Source: Acidobacteriota bacterium (GTDB taxonomy: Bacteria; Acidobacteriota; Terriglobia; Terriglobales; Acidobacteriaceae). Taken from it: a DNA stretch of 16,000 nt. This document shows, piece by piece, positions 1-11,353 of the stretch. The DNA is taken from NCBI GenBank assembly GCA_021805265.1, contig JAJZFR010000039.1:1-16000 (forward strand), given 5' to 3'. Made by a program: the position numbers and the translations under genes. The number at the start of each line of letters is the position of its first letter. Position 1 is the stretch's first letter. Below the pieces are notes generated by a model. That model was not told the origin of the DNA. It did not search any database and worked only from the letters and a program-made list of their open reading frames with translations.

Positions 1-43
1 GTTGCACTTCGTTGTTGAATCCGCCCCCGAAAATCGCAACCGT

Positions 44-73
44 TTGACCCAATGCCCAATGCCGCCGTATCCT
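44..73 (+). promoter_or_regulatory. possible sigma70-type promoter for the beta-oxidation genes
   Basis: A TTGACC -35-like hexamer at 44-49 is followed after 18 bases by TATCCT at 68-73. These match the consensus at five and four of six positions. The site is correctly oriented and lies about 130 bases ahead of the FadN-type gene. In GC-rich DNA such a match can arise by chance, so this is tentative. Confidence 0.25.
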
Positions 74-86
74 CCAGTGGTTTGCC

Positions 87-151
87 GGTTACGAAAGCTG
101 GTTACGGAAACTGGCTACGAGAGCCGGCTGCGAAAGCAAGTCGCGGAAGCT
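87..151 (+). repeat. degenerate 13-bp tandem repeats
   Basis: Four consecutive 13-base units at 87-99, 100-112, 113-125 and 126-138 share the pattern GGYTRCGRRARCY. The first unit reads GGTTACGAAAGCT. A fifth, weaker unit follows at 139-151. The array ends about 40 bases before the Shine-Dalgarno sequence of the FadN-type gene, so it would lie in that gene's leader if the promoter at 44-73 is real. The 13-base period is not a multiple of three, which argues against a coding repeat. Its function is unknown. Confidence 0.6.
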
Positions 152-206
152 GATCGCTGGCCTCGCCCCCGCGCACTCTCGCCGTCAGCGCGGAAGGAAC
201 CCTCGA

Positions 207-2825
<2,619 letters not shown>

Positions 2826-2841
2826 AAGATCGGCTCAATCT

Positions 2842-3504
2842 ATGCTCGGTTTTCTTTCCAACTCGGCGTCCCTCAAGCTCGCGCTCGCCGCGCCGGCGCT
2901 CTTCCTGTGTTTGCCGTCTGCTGGTGCGGCGATCTCAGCGGTTCCGCAGTCCACGCCGGTTTCACCGACAGGCACCGACCGGGAGAGCAGCTCGATGCTC
3001 TCCACCGGAACCCTGCTCGTCAACGGTGCGCCCACAGCCTTTGTGATTCGCCGGCTGCCAGTCTCTTCGTTTCCAGCATTGCCGGATCAGATCGCCGCCG
3101 AGTTGGCAGCGCGCAACTGCATGATCCCGCAGACCTGGCAGGCGCATCGACCGGAAAACGTGGTCGAGGGCAGCTTCGAGCGCTCCGGCTCTCAGGATTG
3201 GGCGATCCTCTGTTCCGCTAACGGTCAAACATCCCTGCTGGTCTTCTTCGCGAGCGGGTCTGCCAACCAACCCGTTGCGCTCGCACACAACGCCGAACTT
3301 TCCCGGCTTCAGCCACACAATGCGTCGGGAGAACTCGGCTTCAACTGGGGCATCGACGCAGCCACGCCAAAGCAATTGCACGATGCCCTCGATGGCCGGC
3401 AGCAACCCAACCACGACAGCATAGCCGACAGCGTGATTGATAGGACAACGCTCTATCACCTTTACAGCAACGGAAAATGGGTTCAGTTTCGCGTGGACGA
3501 GTAA
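2842..3504 (+). CDS. secreted protein of unknown function
   Basis: This 220-residue protein is not recognised as a known family. The first 30 residues look like a signal peptide: a Lys at residue 12, a hydrophobic stretch ALAAPALFLCLP, and a small-residue cleavage region SAGAA. The mature part has only two cysteines (about C93 and C124), which could form a disulfide in the periplasm. It ends in a Tyr/Trp-rich segment. The ATG at 2842 is chosen because it puts the signal peptide at the N-terminus. A longer in-frame start at 2626 would lie inside the preceding gene and bury the signal. The gene sits 16 bases after the FadN-type gene and 34 before the thiolase, so it is probably co-transcribed. 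Any link to lipid metabolism is unproven. Confidence 0.75.
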   Translation: MLGFLSNSASLKLALAAPALFLCLPSAGAAISAVPQSTPVSPTGTDRESSSMLSTGTLLVNGAPTAFVIRRLPVSSFPALPDQIAAELAARNCMIPQTWQAHRPENVVEGSFERSGSQDWAILCSANGQTSLLVFFASGSANQPVALAHNAELSRLQPHNASGELGFNWGIDAATPKQLHDALDGRQQPNHDSIADSVIDRTTLYHLYSNGKWVQFRVDE

Positions 3505-3538
3505 CCCCGAACAGGAATCCAACCAGTAGGAGTCCGGT

Positions 3539-4723
<1,185 letters not shown>

Positions 4724-4744
4724 AGCACTCCGGGGATCGCTCGA

Positions 4745-7114
4745 TCAGGGCTGCGCTGCAATCGTCGCTTCGGGGTTCCAGTTGTCCGCGCCAGCGAGAA
4801 ATTTTCGCGGCCCGTATTGCTCAGCCTGCTCGGCGGTCAGAATGTGCGTGTGTGGATCGCGGTCTTTCCGTGACGCGCCCGATCCGCTCGCGACCGGCCC
4901 GTTCGCGCCCGGCCCGCTGGAGTCGAACTCGGCGTAATAGGCCGTATCGAGCGAGTGCGTCTTCCCCGGCGTCCACTCGCGCCATCCTGCTGGATCGATC
5001 TGCGCGCCCATCCACGTGTGCAGATAGATGACCGTCGAATACGGCCGCCAGGGACGGCCCAGATACACCTTGCCCGACGCTTGCGGATCGCCAGTCAGAG
5101 TGCAGCGGTTCAACACATAGCCCGAGTCTTCGTCTGGATAATGCTTCGACTGCGCGGTGATGAATCCGCCGGAATGCGGCGTACTGTGAATTTCGCAGTG
5201 ATCGAAGACAGCTTTGCCATCGCCAAAGATGAAATCGACATTGCCCTCGATGTAGCAATTGGAAAAATACTGTCGCGCGGGTGTGCAGCTTGCCCCATCC
5301 GGCGAACAATTTCGACTGCCCGCATAGACCGTATCCTGGTTGCCCAGGAGGCGCACGTGGTCAAAAATCGCGCGGTCGCCTTTCACCATGAGCGCAACCG
5401 CCTGCGAGCCAACCGGTATCTGCGCATGCGTACGGTTGAAGTCGTTCGCGAAGGTGAGGTTTTCCGCCAGAAAATTATCCGCCAGAACATTCACGGTGGC
5501 CGAGTGGAGTGTGCCTCCGTTCGCGCCGGCGCTGCGATCATTCACCACCACGGTCTCGGATGGATCGGTGCCGCGCAGTCGAACATTGGGCTTGATCACG
5601 GTCAACACCTCGCGATAGGTTCCCGGCGCAACCTGGACCACCCCGCCATCGCCCGGAAGCGCGTCGAGCGCCTGCTGAATCGAGTAGTAGTCGGCGCTGC
5701 CGTCGGCGGCTACATAAAAAGTCTTGTCCGCTGCAGGCGTTTCGCTGGCCATCTCCGGCGCAGTATCCAGCGATGGAAAGGACGCATAACGCGTGGAACA
5801 CGCAATCGAACTTCCCGCAGTCGCGCCGGGCGTTTCGGTCGCGGTAACGTCACTGCCAGTTGGCGCGAGATTGCCCCGTCGTGGACCGATCATAATCGCC
5901 GCATCGCTTGCGTTCATCACGGAATGGGACTGGTCGTCGGCAAAGACGTTATCGAGGGTCAACCCCAGTTTGTGCTGCGCATCCAGCCCCTGAAAGGTGT
6001 ATCGCCCCGCGCTTTCTATATGCACGTCGCTCAGCGTCACGTCGCGATACTCGGGCAGAAGGTTGCCCGCGCGCGTGGTATAGATCGGAGTAAAAACCAG
6101 CGGATGCGCCACATTGCGAATGCACACATCTTCGTAGCGAACATTCTGGACCAGACCACCCCGGCTGCGATCCGATTTGATGCGAATCCCGTTGTCCGCG
6201 CCGTCGATGGTGAGGTCGCTTACCAGCAGGTGATCCACCCCCCCATTGGTCTCGCTGCCAATCGACATCCCATGCCCGGTGTAGAAGTGATTGTGAATCA
6301 CGGAAATGTGCGAGGCCGGGCCGCTGCTGTTCGCTTTGACTGCAACATCGTCATCTCCGGCATGAATCGCGCAATGCGTGATGGTCACGTTGCGCGACGC
6401 GCCCGGATCGATGCCGTCGGTATTCCGCGCGGTGCGAGGCGTCATGATCTTTACGCCCCACGCAGTGAATCCATCGGTCTGGTTCACGGCGACATGAAAT
6501 CCTGGCGAGTTGCGCAGCGTGATGTTGTAGAGGACGAACCCGTCGGCATGGCGCAGCACGATCATCCATGGAACACTCTGGTTCAGGTCGCGCACCTTCG
6601 CATCGTGGGCGAGATCCCACCACGATACTTTTTGACCCAGCAGTTTCGCACCACCCCGGCCATCGATCGCACCGGCACCCATCACGCCGCTGTTGGTCAC
6701 ATTCTCAGCACTGATCAGCGGCTTGCAGCCGTGCCCCTTCTGCGCAACCACACCACAGCTTCCCGGCGTCAAGTCATAGAGGCGCGGATCACGCGACGCA
6801 GCCAGCACCGTGCGCGCATCGACCACGAGCGTGACTCCGCTGCGCAACTCGATCGGCCCGCTGAGAAATACATTGTCCTCGCCAGCCGCGCGCAACACTA
6901 CGGCCTTGCCGCGAGCGCAGCGATCAAGCGCCTGCTGAATGCGCTCTGTATCGAGACGAAGTTCCTCGACATCGGTGAGTCTGCCATGATCGGCATGGAG
7001 ATGAGCATCGAGCGTCTGGCATGCCGCTGGCTCGTGAGGCTCGATCACGGTCCGCGTGTCCTGAGCCTGCAGAGTTACTGTGGAGAGAAAAAGAGCAACC
7101 AAAACAAAACGCAT
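4745..7114 (-). CDS. secreted GH28 polygalacturonase - CE8 pectin methylesterase fusion
   Basis: This 789-residue exported enzyme combines two pectin-degrading domains. Residues 1-18 are a signal peptide (hydrophobic, ending LQAQ). The GH28 domain spans about 30-410 and carries NTDG (231-234), GDDD (253-256), GHG (280-282) and RIK (311-313), the conserved polygalacturonase active-site motifs. A linker rich in Ala/Thr/Ser/Pro (about 411-463) leads to the CE8 domain. That domain has QAVAL (571-575), QDTVY (593-597, catalytic D594), GNVDFIFG (624-631, catalytic D627) and LGRPW (685-689, R687). The methylesterase would remove methyl esters and the GH28 domain would hydrolyse the exposed galacturonan. 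The start at 7114 is chosen for its GAGGAGG Shine-Dalgarno (7119-7125) and because it exposes the signal peptide. A start at 7207 would place the predicted operator inside the coding region. Confidence 0.92.
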   Translation of the reverse strand: MRFVLVALFLSTVTLQAQDTRTVIEPHEPAACQTLDAHLHADHGRLTDVEELRLDTERIQQALDRCARGKAVVLRAAGEDNVFLSGPIELRSGVTLVVDARTVLAASRDPRLYDLTPGSCGVVAQKGHGCKPLISAENVTNSGVMGAGAIDGRGGAKLLGQKVSWWDLAHDAKVRDLNQSVPWMIVLRHADGFVLYNITLRNSPGFHVAVNQTDGFTAWGVKIMTPRTARNTDGIDPGASRNVTITHCAIHAGDDDVAVKANSSGPASHISVIHNHFYTGHGMSIGSETNGGVDHLLVSDLTIDGADNGIRIKSDRSRGGLVQNVRYEDVCIRNVAHPLVFTPIYTTRAGNLLPEYRDVTLSDVHIESAGRYTFQGLDAQHKLGLTLDNVFADDQSHSVMNASDAAIMIGPRRGNLAPTGSDVTATETPGATAGSSIACSTRYASFPSLDTAPEMASETPAADKTFYVAADGSADYYSIQQALDALPGDGGVVQVAPGTYREVLTVIKPNVRLRGTDPSETVVVNDRSAGANGGTLHSATVNVLADNFLAENLTFANDFNRTHAQIPVGSQAVALMVKGDRAIFDHVRLLGNQDTVYAGSRNCSPDGASCTPARQYFSNCYIEGNVDFIFGDGKAVFDHCEIHSTPHSGGFITAQSKHYPDEDSGYVLNRCTLTGDPQASGKVYLGRPWRPYSTVIYLHTWMGAQIDPAGWREWTPGKTHSLDTAYYAEFDSSGPGANGPVASGSGASRKDRDPHTHILTAEQAEQYGPRKFLAGADNWNPEATIAAQP

Positions 7115-7191
7115 CCAGCCTCCTCGATCCTCAGCCTGTCTGCTGCGCACTCCGGAGAGGCGCAGGACGCTTCTCTGGCTCAGCACCAGAG

Positions 7192-7202
7192 TGGACAGAC
7201 CA
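7192..7202 (-). promoter_or_regulatory. predicted operator of the GntR-type regulator, fused pectinase promoter
   Basis: The minus strand reads TGGTCTGTCCA, one base different from the TGGTCTGACCA palindrome at the uxaC promoter. TGGTnnnACCA is the typical half-site arrangement of FadR-subfamily GntR regulators. The site lies just downstream of the predicted -10 box at 7216-7221, over or near the transcription start, where a bound protein would repress. Confidence 0.55.
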
Positions 7203-7215
7203 CACAAGCACTACC

Positions 7216-7245
7216 TGTATAGCTCTACTGCACGCTTCCAGTCAA
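7216..7245 (-). promoter_or_regulatory. predicted promoter of the fused pectinase gene
   Basis: On the minus strand TTGACT (7240-7245) and TATACA (7216-7221) are separated by 18 bases. They match the sigma70 consensus at five and four of six positions. The start of transcription would fall near 7209, followed by the operator-like site and a leader of about 95 bases. Confidence 0.45.
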
Positions 7246-7270
7246 CATGATCCATCGTAATACCGCTTTG

Positions 7271-7286
7271 CAATCGAAGGCGATTG
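7271..7286. repeat. 6-bp inverted repeat
   Basis: CAATCG at 7271-7276 and CGATTG at 7281-7286 form a perfect inverted repeat with a four-base spacer, AAGG. It lies midway between the two pectinase promoters. It could be a second regulator site or chance; nothing else in the window matches it closely. Confidence 0.35.
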
Positions 7287-7356
7287 AGGATTTCGATACA
7301 CTCTGGCGGAAACAACCCTGGCGGAGCATCTTTCAAGTATCTAAAAAATATTCCTT

Positions 7357-7371
7357 TGTGGTATGACCACA
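7357..7371 (+). promoter_or_regulatory. predicted operator of the GntR-type regulator, GH28 promoter
   Basis: TGTGGTATGACCACA is a 15-base palindrome with a three-base centre. Its core TGGTATGACCA differs at one position from the TGGTCTGACCA site before uxaC. It overlaps the candidate -35 region of the GH28 gene, a position that fits repression. Confidence 0.6.
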
Positions 7372-7392
7372 TGGCGCTTGCGAGAGTATGAT
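7363..7392 (+). promoter_or_regulatory. possible promoter of the GH28 gene
   Basis: TATGAT at 7387-7392 matches the -10 consensus at five of six positions. ATGACC at 7363-7368, 18 bases upstream, is a weak -35 that lies inside the operator palindrome. The predicted transcription start near 7399 leaves a short leader before the coding region. Confidence 0.35.
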
Positions 7393-7435
7393 CGATAGGC
7401 AGTAAAAATCAGAAAACATGCGCGAGGAATCTTCC

Positions 7436-8728
7436 GTGATCCAATTTGATCGACAACTTTATCGTTCTCTGGTTCTTGTAACTCTCTCCCTTGGTTGCCT
7501 GCTCGCTGTGTCTACAGCGCTTTGTGCCGCGACGACCTGCGACCCTCGCGCCTACGGTGCAAAAGCCGACGGCGTTACCAAGGATACGGCGGCAATTCAG
7601 CAGGCGATCCATGCCTGCGCGGCAAAGGGCGGCGGCGAAGTCACGCTGACTGCCGGAACGTATCTGAGCGCGCCCATCGTGCTCGAAAGCAACATCACGC
7701 TGCACCTCGACAAGGGCGCAACACTGCTTGGCTCAGCCGACCACGCCGATTATCCAGCGAAGATCGAATTCCGCGAGCCTGGTCTGCAATCGCTGGTCAG
7801 CGCAACCCATGCGCAGAACGTTGCCATTACCGGCGAGGGCGTCATCGACGGCAACGGATACTCCTGGTGGGCAATGGCTCTGGCGATCAAGAACACCGGC
7901 ATTCTGGGCACAGACCATCCGCGTCCGCGCCTTGTCGTCTTCGATCACTGCAAACATGTTCGTCTGGAAGGGGTCACGTTTCAGAACTCGCCGATGTGGC
8001 AGTTGATTCCGTATTACTCGGACGACGTGGTGATTCGCAACATCCGAATTCTAGCGCCGAGACACGCTCCAAACACCGACGGCATCGATCCGTTTTCGAG
8101 CACCAACGTGGTGATCGATCATGTCTTCGCCGATGTAGACGATGACGACATCGCCATTAAATCGGGAGCCATTCTTTCGCCAGGTCCCGACTCGCCCAGC
8201 CGGAACATCACGATCACCGATTGCACATTTCTTCACGGACATGGCCTTTCGGTAGGCAGCGAACTCTCTGGCGGGGCGCAGAATATACTCGCCGAACGCA
8301 TTCACTTTGACGGCACAGACAACGGCATTCGCGTGAAAGCAAATCGTGATCGCGGCGCCGACGTGAGTAATATCGTGTTCCGCGACATCGACATGAAAAA
8401 TGTGAAACACGCGCTGATTATCAGCGAATACTACCCGAAGATTCTTCCCGATCCGGGCGAAACCTCGCAGCCTGTCGGTCGCCTCACGCCGCACTTTCAC
8501 GACATCACGGTGGACAATCTGACCGCCACAAATATTGTCGACGCGGGGGGCATCGTCGGGCTTCCCGAAGTTCCGATCACCGGAATCATGCTCAACAACG
8601 TCAGCATCCACGCGCGTAAAGGGATGAGCATCGGCTATGCGCAAGTGACAGGGAAAAATATCCGCGTGGTCGCCGAAGACGGCCCAGGTATTCTGCAGAT
8701 GACCGGAGCAAAGGTCTCGCTGCGTTAG
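7436..8728 (+). CDS. secreted GH28 polygalacturonase family glycosidase
   Basis: This single-domain GH28 beta-helix enzyme is about 430 residues long and hydrolyses galacturonan or a related pectic chain outside the cytoplasm. A signal peptide covers about the first 30 residues (basic start, then LVLVTLSLGCLLAV). The family motifs are NTDG (213-216), the DDDD cluster (about 235-238) supplying the catalytic aspartates, GHG (268-270) and RVK (299-301, the usual RIK). The GTG at 7436 has GAGGA at 7424-7428. The in-frame ATG at 7418 would add six residues but has no Shine-Dalgarno, so the exact start is uncertain. It is divergent from the fused pectinase and shares its operator type, suggesting joint control. 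It may act on oligomers released by the fusion enzyme; substrate and exo/endo mode cannot be read from the sequence. Confidence 0.88.
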   Translation: MIQFDRQLYRSLVLVTLSLGCLLAVSTALCAATTCDPRAYGAKADGVTKDTAAIQQAIHACAAKGGGEVTLTAGTYLSAPIVLESNITLHLDKGATLLGSADHADYPAKIEFREPGLQSLVSATHAQNVAITGEGVIDGNGYSWWAMALAIKNTGILGTDHPRPRLVVFDHCKHVRLEGVTFQNSPMWQLIPYYSDDVVIRNIRILAPRHAPNTDGIDPFSSTNVVIDHVFADVDDDDIAIKSGAILSPGPDSPSRNITITDCTFLHGHGLSVGSELSGGAQNILAERIHFDGTDNGIRVKANRDRGADVSNIVFRDIDMKNVKHALIISEYYPKILPDPGETSQPVGRLTPHFHDITVDNLTATNIVDAGGIVGLPEVPITGIMLNNVSIHARKGMSIGYAQVTGKNIRVVAEDGPGILQMTGAKVSLR

Positions 8729-8739
8729 GGTTTGCTACG

Positions 8740-8767
8740 AAAGGCTGCGGTCGGCTCGCAGCCTTTT
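8740..8767. terminator. rho-independent terminator, possibly bidirectional
   Basis: AAAGGCTGCG (8740-8749) and CGCAGCCTTT (8757-8766) form a perfect 10-bp stem with a 7-base loop, ending in a run of four T. It starts 11 bases after the GH28 stop codon and lies 22 bases past the end of the convergent SDR gene. Because the stem is symmetric, with A residues on the left arm, it could also stop the minus-strand operon. Confidence 0.8.
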
Positions 8768-8789
8768 GGGGGCTGATGTGCGGATTGAT

Positions 8790-9563
8790 TTACTGGTTAA
8801 CGCCGCTGGCGAGAAATCCGCCATCGACCACGAGTGTTTGTCCCGTCACAAAGGAAGCGGCATCGGACGCAAGATACACCGCTGCGCCAACCAGTTCTTC
8901 GGTGCGTCCGAAACGCCCCATCGGAGTGCGCATCAGCAACTCCTGTCCACGCGGCGTGCTATCCAGCAGTGCGGCATTCAACTCGGTGCGAAAGACCCCC
9001 GGCGCAATCGCATTCACTGTGACGCCGTCCCGCGACCACTCGACGGCCAGCGAGCGCGTGAGCGAGGCTACAGCAGCCTTGCTGGCGGCATAGGCAGCGA
9101 CTTCCCTGAGCGCGACAAAGCTGTTGAGCGAGGCGATATTGACGATGCGCCCATACTTCCGTTCCAGCATGTGTTTGCCAAACACCTGACAGGCGCGCAG
9201 CGTGCCGGTGAGATTGGTGTTGAGTATGTCATCCCACTCCGCTTCAGGCATGGTCAGCGTCGGAGTGCGTTTGATTTTCCCGGCGCAGTTGATCAGAATA
9301 TCCACCTTGCCGAAGGCATCGAGCGTGTCGGCGAGAAGCGCCGCGAGCGATGCTCGGTCGCAGACATCGGAGGCCAGTCGAAGGGTACGTCTGCCACGGG
9401 CTTCAATGGCTCCTGCGGCTTCTTCCACTTGCTGCACGCGCCGGGCTGTCGCAACCACATCGGCGCCCGCTTCGGCGAGGCCGAGACTCATTGCCAAGCC
9501 GATGCCCGAGGTTCCGCCCGTTACGACAGCAACTTTTCCATCCAGCTTCAAACTTTCGATCAT
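8790..9563 (-). CDS. SDR oxidoreductase, candidate fructuronate (or 5-ketogluconate) reductase
   Basis: This is a classical short-chain dehydrogenase of 257 residues. It has the cofactor loop TGGTSGIG (15-22), NCAG (92-95), catalytic S145, and Y158/K162 in YAASK. The sequence resembles the KduD / gluconate 5-dehydrogenase group (inference). It is the last gene of the hexuronate operon and overlaps gntK by 4 bases. No UxuB-type mannitol-dehydrogenase-family fructuronate reductase is visible, so this protein plausibly fills that step by reducing the C5 keto group of fructuronate to mannonate. B. subtilis UxuB is also an SDR, which is a precedent. Gluconate 5-dehydrogenases reduce the same carbon of the C2 epimer of fructuronate. 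KduD activity on unsaturated-uronate products is an alternative, but no KduI or KdgK is present. Confidence 0.85.
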   Translation of the reverse strand: MIESLKLDGKVAVVTGGTSGIGLAMSLGLAEAGADVVATARRVQQVEEAAGAIEARGRRTLRLASDVCDRASLAALLADTLDAFGKVDILINCAGKIKRTPTLTMPEAEWDDILNTNLTGTLRACQVFGKHMLERKYGRIVNIASLNSFVALREVAAYAASKAAVASLTRSLAVEWSRDGVTVNAIAPGVFRTELNAALLDSTPRGQELLMRTPMGRFGRTEELVGAAVYLASDAASFVTGQTLVVDGGFLASGVNQ

Positions 9564-10087
9564 GATTTTTTCTCCTCATCGCCGACGATCATTCCGGTTT
9601 CTTTCAATCGGCATTCGATCTCTGCAACCGTGTCTTCCGGTGTACCCGCTACCGATATTCGCCATGCGTCTTCAGGCTCTTCGAGCGTCGCCAACTGGCT
9701 CGGCAGCAACTTTGGATTCATGTACTGATGATGCCGCGCAAGAATGCGCTGCTCGATCAACTGAGGAGAAGCATGGAGCAGGACGAATTGTATCTGGCCG
9801 CCGGGCAATCCGCGGGAGAGAGCGCTGCGCGCCTTTTCACGGAGTGCCGAGCAGGCCAGGATTGCCTGCTCTTTGTGGTCGAGATGCTCGACCATGCGCG
9901 CGTTGAGCGCCTGAAGCCACGGCAACCGATCTTCGTCAGTGAGCGGCACACCGGATGCCATTTTCTGTCGATTGGCTTCGGAGTGGTAATCATCCGCATC
10001 TTCAAACAGCCATCCGGTTCTTGCAGACAACAATTTTCCAATGGTCGTCTTGCCCACGCCGCTGACACCCATGAGCACGAGGATCAT
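9560..10087 (-). CDS. gntK: gluconokinase
   Basis: This 175-residue GntK-type kinase phosphorylates D-gluconate with ATP to 6-phosphogluconate. The P-loop GVSGVGKT is at 7-14. It is followed by the family segment ADDYHS (31-36), then KMASGVPLTDEDRLPWL (42-58), which is the gluconokinase signature. ACSALR (about 78-83) is the conserved CSALK-type element. Its start overlaps the uxaE stop by 4 bases and its end overlaps the SDR start by 4, so translation is probably coupled along the operon. Its presence in a hexuronate operon, where a KDG kinase is normally expected, suggests that uronate carbon leaves here as gluconate. Confidence 0.9.
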   Translation of the reverse strand: MILVLMGVSGVGKTTIGKLLSARTGWLFEDADDYHSEANRQKMASGVPLTDEDRLPWLQALNARMVEHLDHKEQAILACSALREKARSALSRGLPGGQIQFVLLHASPQLIEQRILARHHQYMNPKLLPSQLATLEEPEDAWRISVAGTPEDTVAEIECRLKETGMIVGDEEKKS

Positions 10088-11352
10088 ATTCCGCGCCCCA
10101 GAAAGACGGGCGCGATATGGCGTTCAAAAAGATTCTCTGTCACATTGCGCGCGATGATCTCTTCGTTGGCTTCAAGCAGGGCCAAATAACGCGGACCCAT
10201 CTTGGCGGCAACCTTGAACCCGACATGCAGGAGTTGTCTCAGGCTGCTGTTGTAGGTCTCTGCGCCGCGCACATTGCGCAGCGCAGAGGTGTACTGATCG
10301 CTGGTCCATGCGGCGACACTCTCGGGCGCAGGCAGCTCGGCAACATCGATGTCGATCACGGTTGCATAGGGCGCGCAGAGTTCCTCGCGATGGGCAAAAG
10401 CTTCGGCATAAATCTCCTTCGCAAGGGCCAATCCGTCCCCGCCCGCTTCGGCCAGACCGATCAACTCTTCCAGCCAGGTGGTTCCTGCGGTCTTCAAATG
10501 AACGCCCGCATCGAGGCGCTGGATGGTGCGATGAATCGCGCCATAGATCGAGAATTTGTCGCTTCCGGAGTGAACACTCAGTTTCAGATTCTTCGGCAGA
10601 CCGAAGTGTTCGACGGCGTAGTCGATTGCCGCAATATCGAGCGCAAACTCCCGCTCGAACTGCGCCACATCGCCGACATAGTCCACGCCTTTGTTGAATC
10701 GTCCGCTGAACTTTGGCGCAATGGTCTGGACCGGAATTCCTTCCGCAGCAATCGCGGCCAGAATAATCAGCAACTCGACCGGAGACTGCGCAGTGTCGGT
10801 TTCGTCCATTGAAACCTCGGGGACAAAATTGCCTGCGCCTTTTGCCGCGAGGATGACGCGATAGACTTCGCCTGCTTTTTTCACCGCCGCAAGATACTTC
10901 TCTGCGGTAACGCGGAGGGTCTGTTCCGTAATGGTGAAATTTTTATCGGTTCCGTTGAGTGCAATCGTGCCTACCAACGCGGAGTGGTTTGCGACGAAGG
11001 CGTTCACATCCTCCGCAGCGGCTGGCTTGCCGATGGAATCGGCAACGTCGATGGTATAGAAATCGCATGCGTCGAGGTATCGTGCGACGGTGTCAAGAGT
11101 AATGTGGTCCGCATCGCAGAAGTAGCCTTGCTTCCAGTCCATGGATGCAACCGCGCGGTCAGCGGCATTGCGCGTTGACGCAGGCTCGGAGCCGATGATC
11201 CGATGTTCGCGATTCGATTTATTCCACACCGGAACAACCACTACCCCCTCCGCCAGCGCCTTGACGCAAGCCTGTAGTTGCGCCTTTGCCTGATGAGCAA
11301 AGCGGTCTCCGGTTCCTATCGAATATTTGCTCAATTTCATTTCCTGCGACAC
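10084..11352 (-). CDS. uxaE: tagaturonate epimerase (UxaE family)
   Basis: This cytoplasmic enzyme is about 422 residues long. It belongs to the tagaturonate/fructuronate epimerase family first described in Thermotoga maritima, which interconverts D-tagaturonate and D-fructuronate. Conserved-looking elements are DADH (80-83), MDETD (182-186), KFSGRFNKGVDYVGD (214-228), HSGSDKFSIY (261-270) and LLHVGFK (374-380). The His and acidic residues are candidate metal and catalytic ligands. The GTG at 11352 is chosen because GGGAAAGGG lies upstream and it begins one base after the preceding stop. The ATG at 11340 is a possible alternative, while an ATG at 11436 would run deep into the upstream gene. 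The family assignment rests on recognition of the sequence and on its uxaC/exuT neighbours. It allows galacturonate and glucuronate to converge on fructuronate. Confidence 0.85.
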   Translation of the reverse strand: MSQEMKLSKYSIGTGDRFAHQAKAQLQACVKALAEGVVVVPVWNKSNREHRIIGSEPASTRNAADRAVASMDWKQGYFCDADHITLDTVARYLDACDFYTIDVADSIGKPAAAEDVNAFVANHSALVGTIALNGTDKNFTITEQTLRVTAEKYLAAVKKAGEVYRVILAAKGAGNFVPEVSMDETDTAQSPVELLIILAAIAAEGIPVQTIAPKFSGRFNKGVDYVGDVAQFEREFALDIAAIDYAVEHFGLPKNLKLSVHSGSDKFSIYGAIHRTIQRLDAGVHLKTAGTTWLEELIGLAEAGGDGLALAKEIYAEAFAHREELCAPYATVIDIDVAELPAPESVAAWTSDQYTSALRNVRGAETYNSSLRQLLHVGFKVAAKMGPRYLALLEANEEIIARNVTENLFERHIAPVFLGRGI

Positions 11353-11353
11353 G

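Larger units (their letters stand above)
7115..7435. other. divergent regulatory region between the two pectinase genes
   Basis: About 320 bases without a convincing gene separate the two pectinase starts. The region holds a candidate promoter and operator for each direction, at 7192-7245 (minus) and 7357-7392 (plus). It also holds a short inverted repeat at 7271-7286. The middle is richer in A+T than the flanking genes, particularly around 7330-7360, as expected of promoter DNA. Confidence 0.7.

Noticed and set aside
4724..4744. GATC-GCTC-GATC mini-dyad near the convergent thiolase/pectinase ends as a terminator
   Set aside because: A four-base stem with no T-run is far too weak to call a terminator.
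7115..7207. Extended N-terminus of the fused pectinase starting at 7207
   Set aside because: It would bury the signal peptide behind 31 residues and cover the operator-like site. The ATG at 7114 has a near-perfect Shine-Dalgarno.
4955..7222. 755-residue open frame antisense to the fused pectinase
   Set aside because: The opposite strand carries all the GH28 and CE8 motifs and a signal peptide. The antisense product has no recognisable domain and begins inside the divergent control region.
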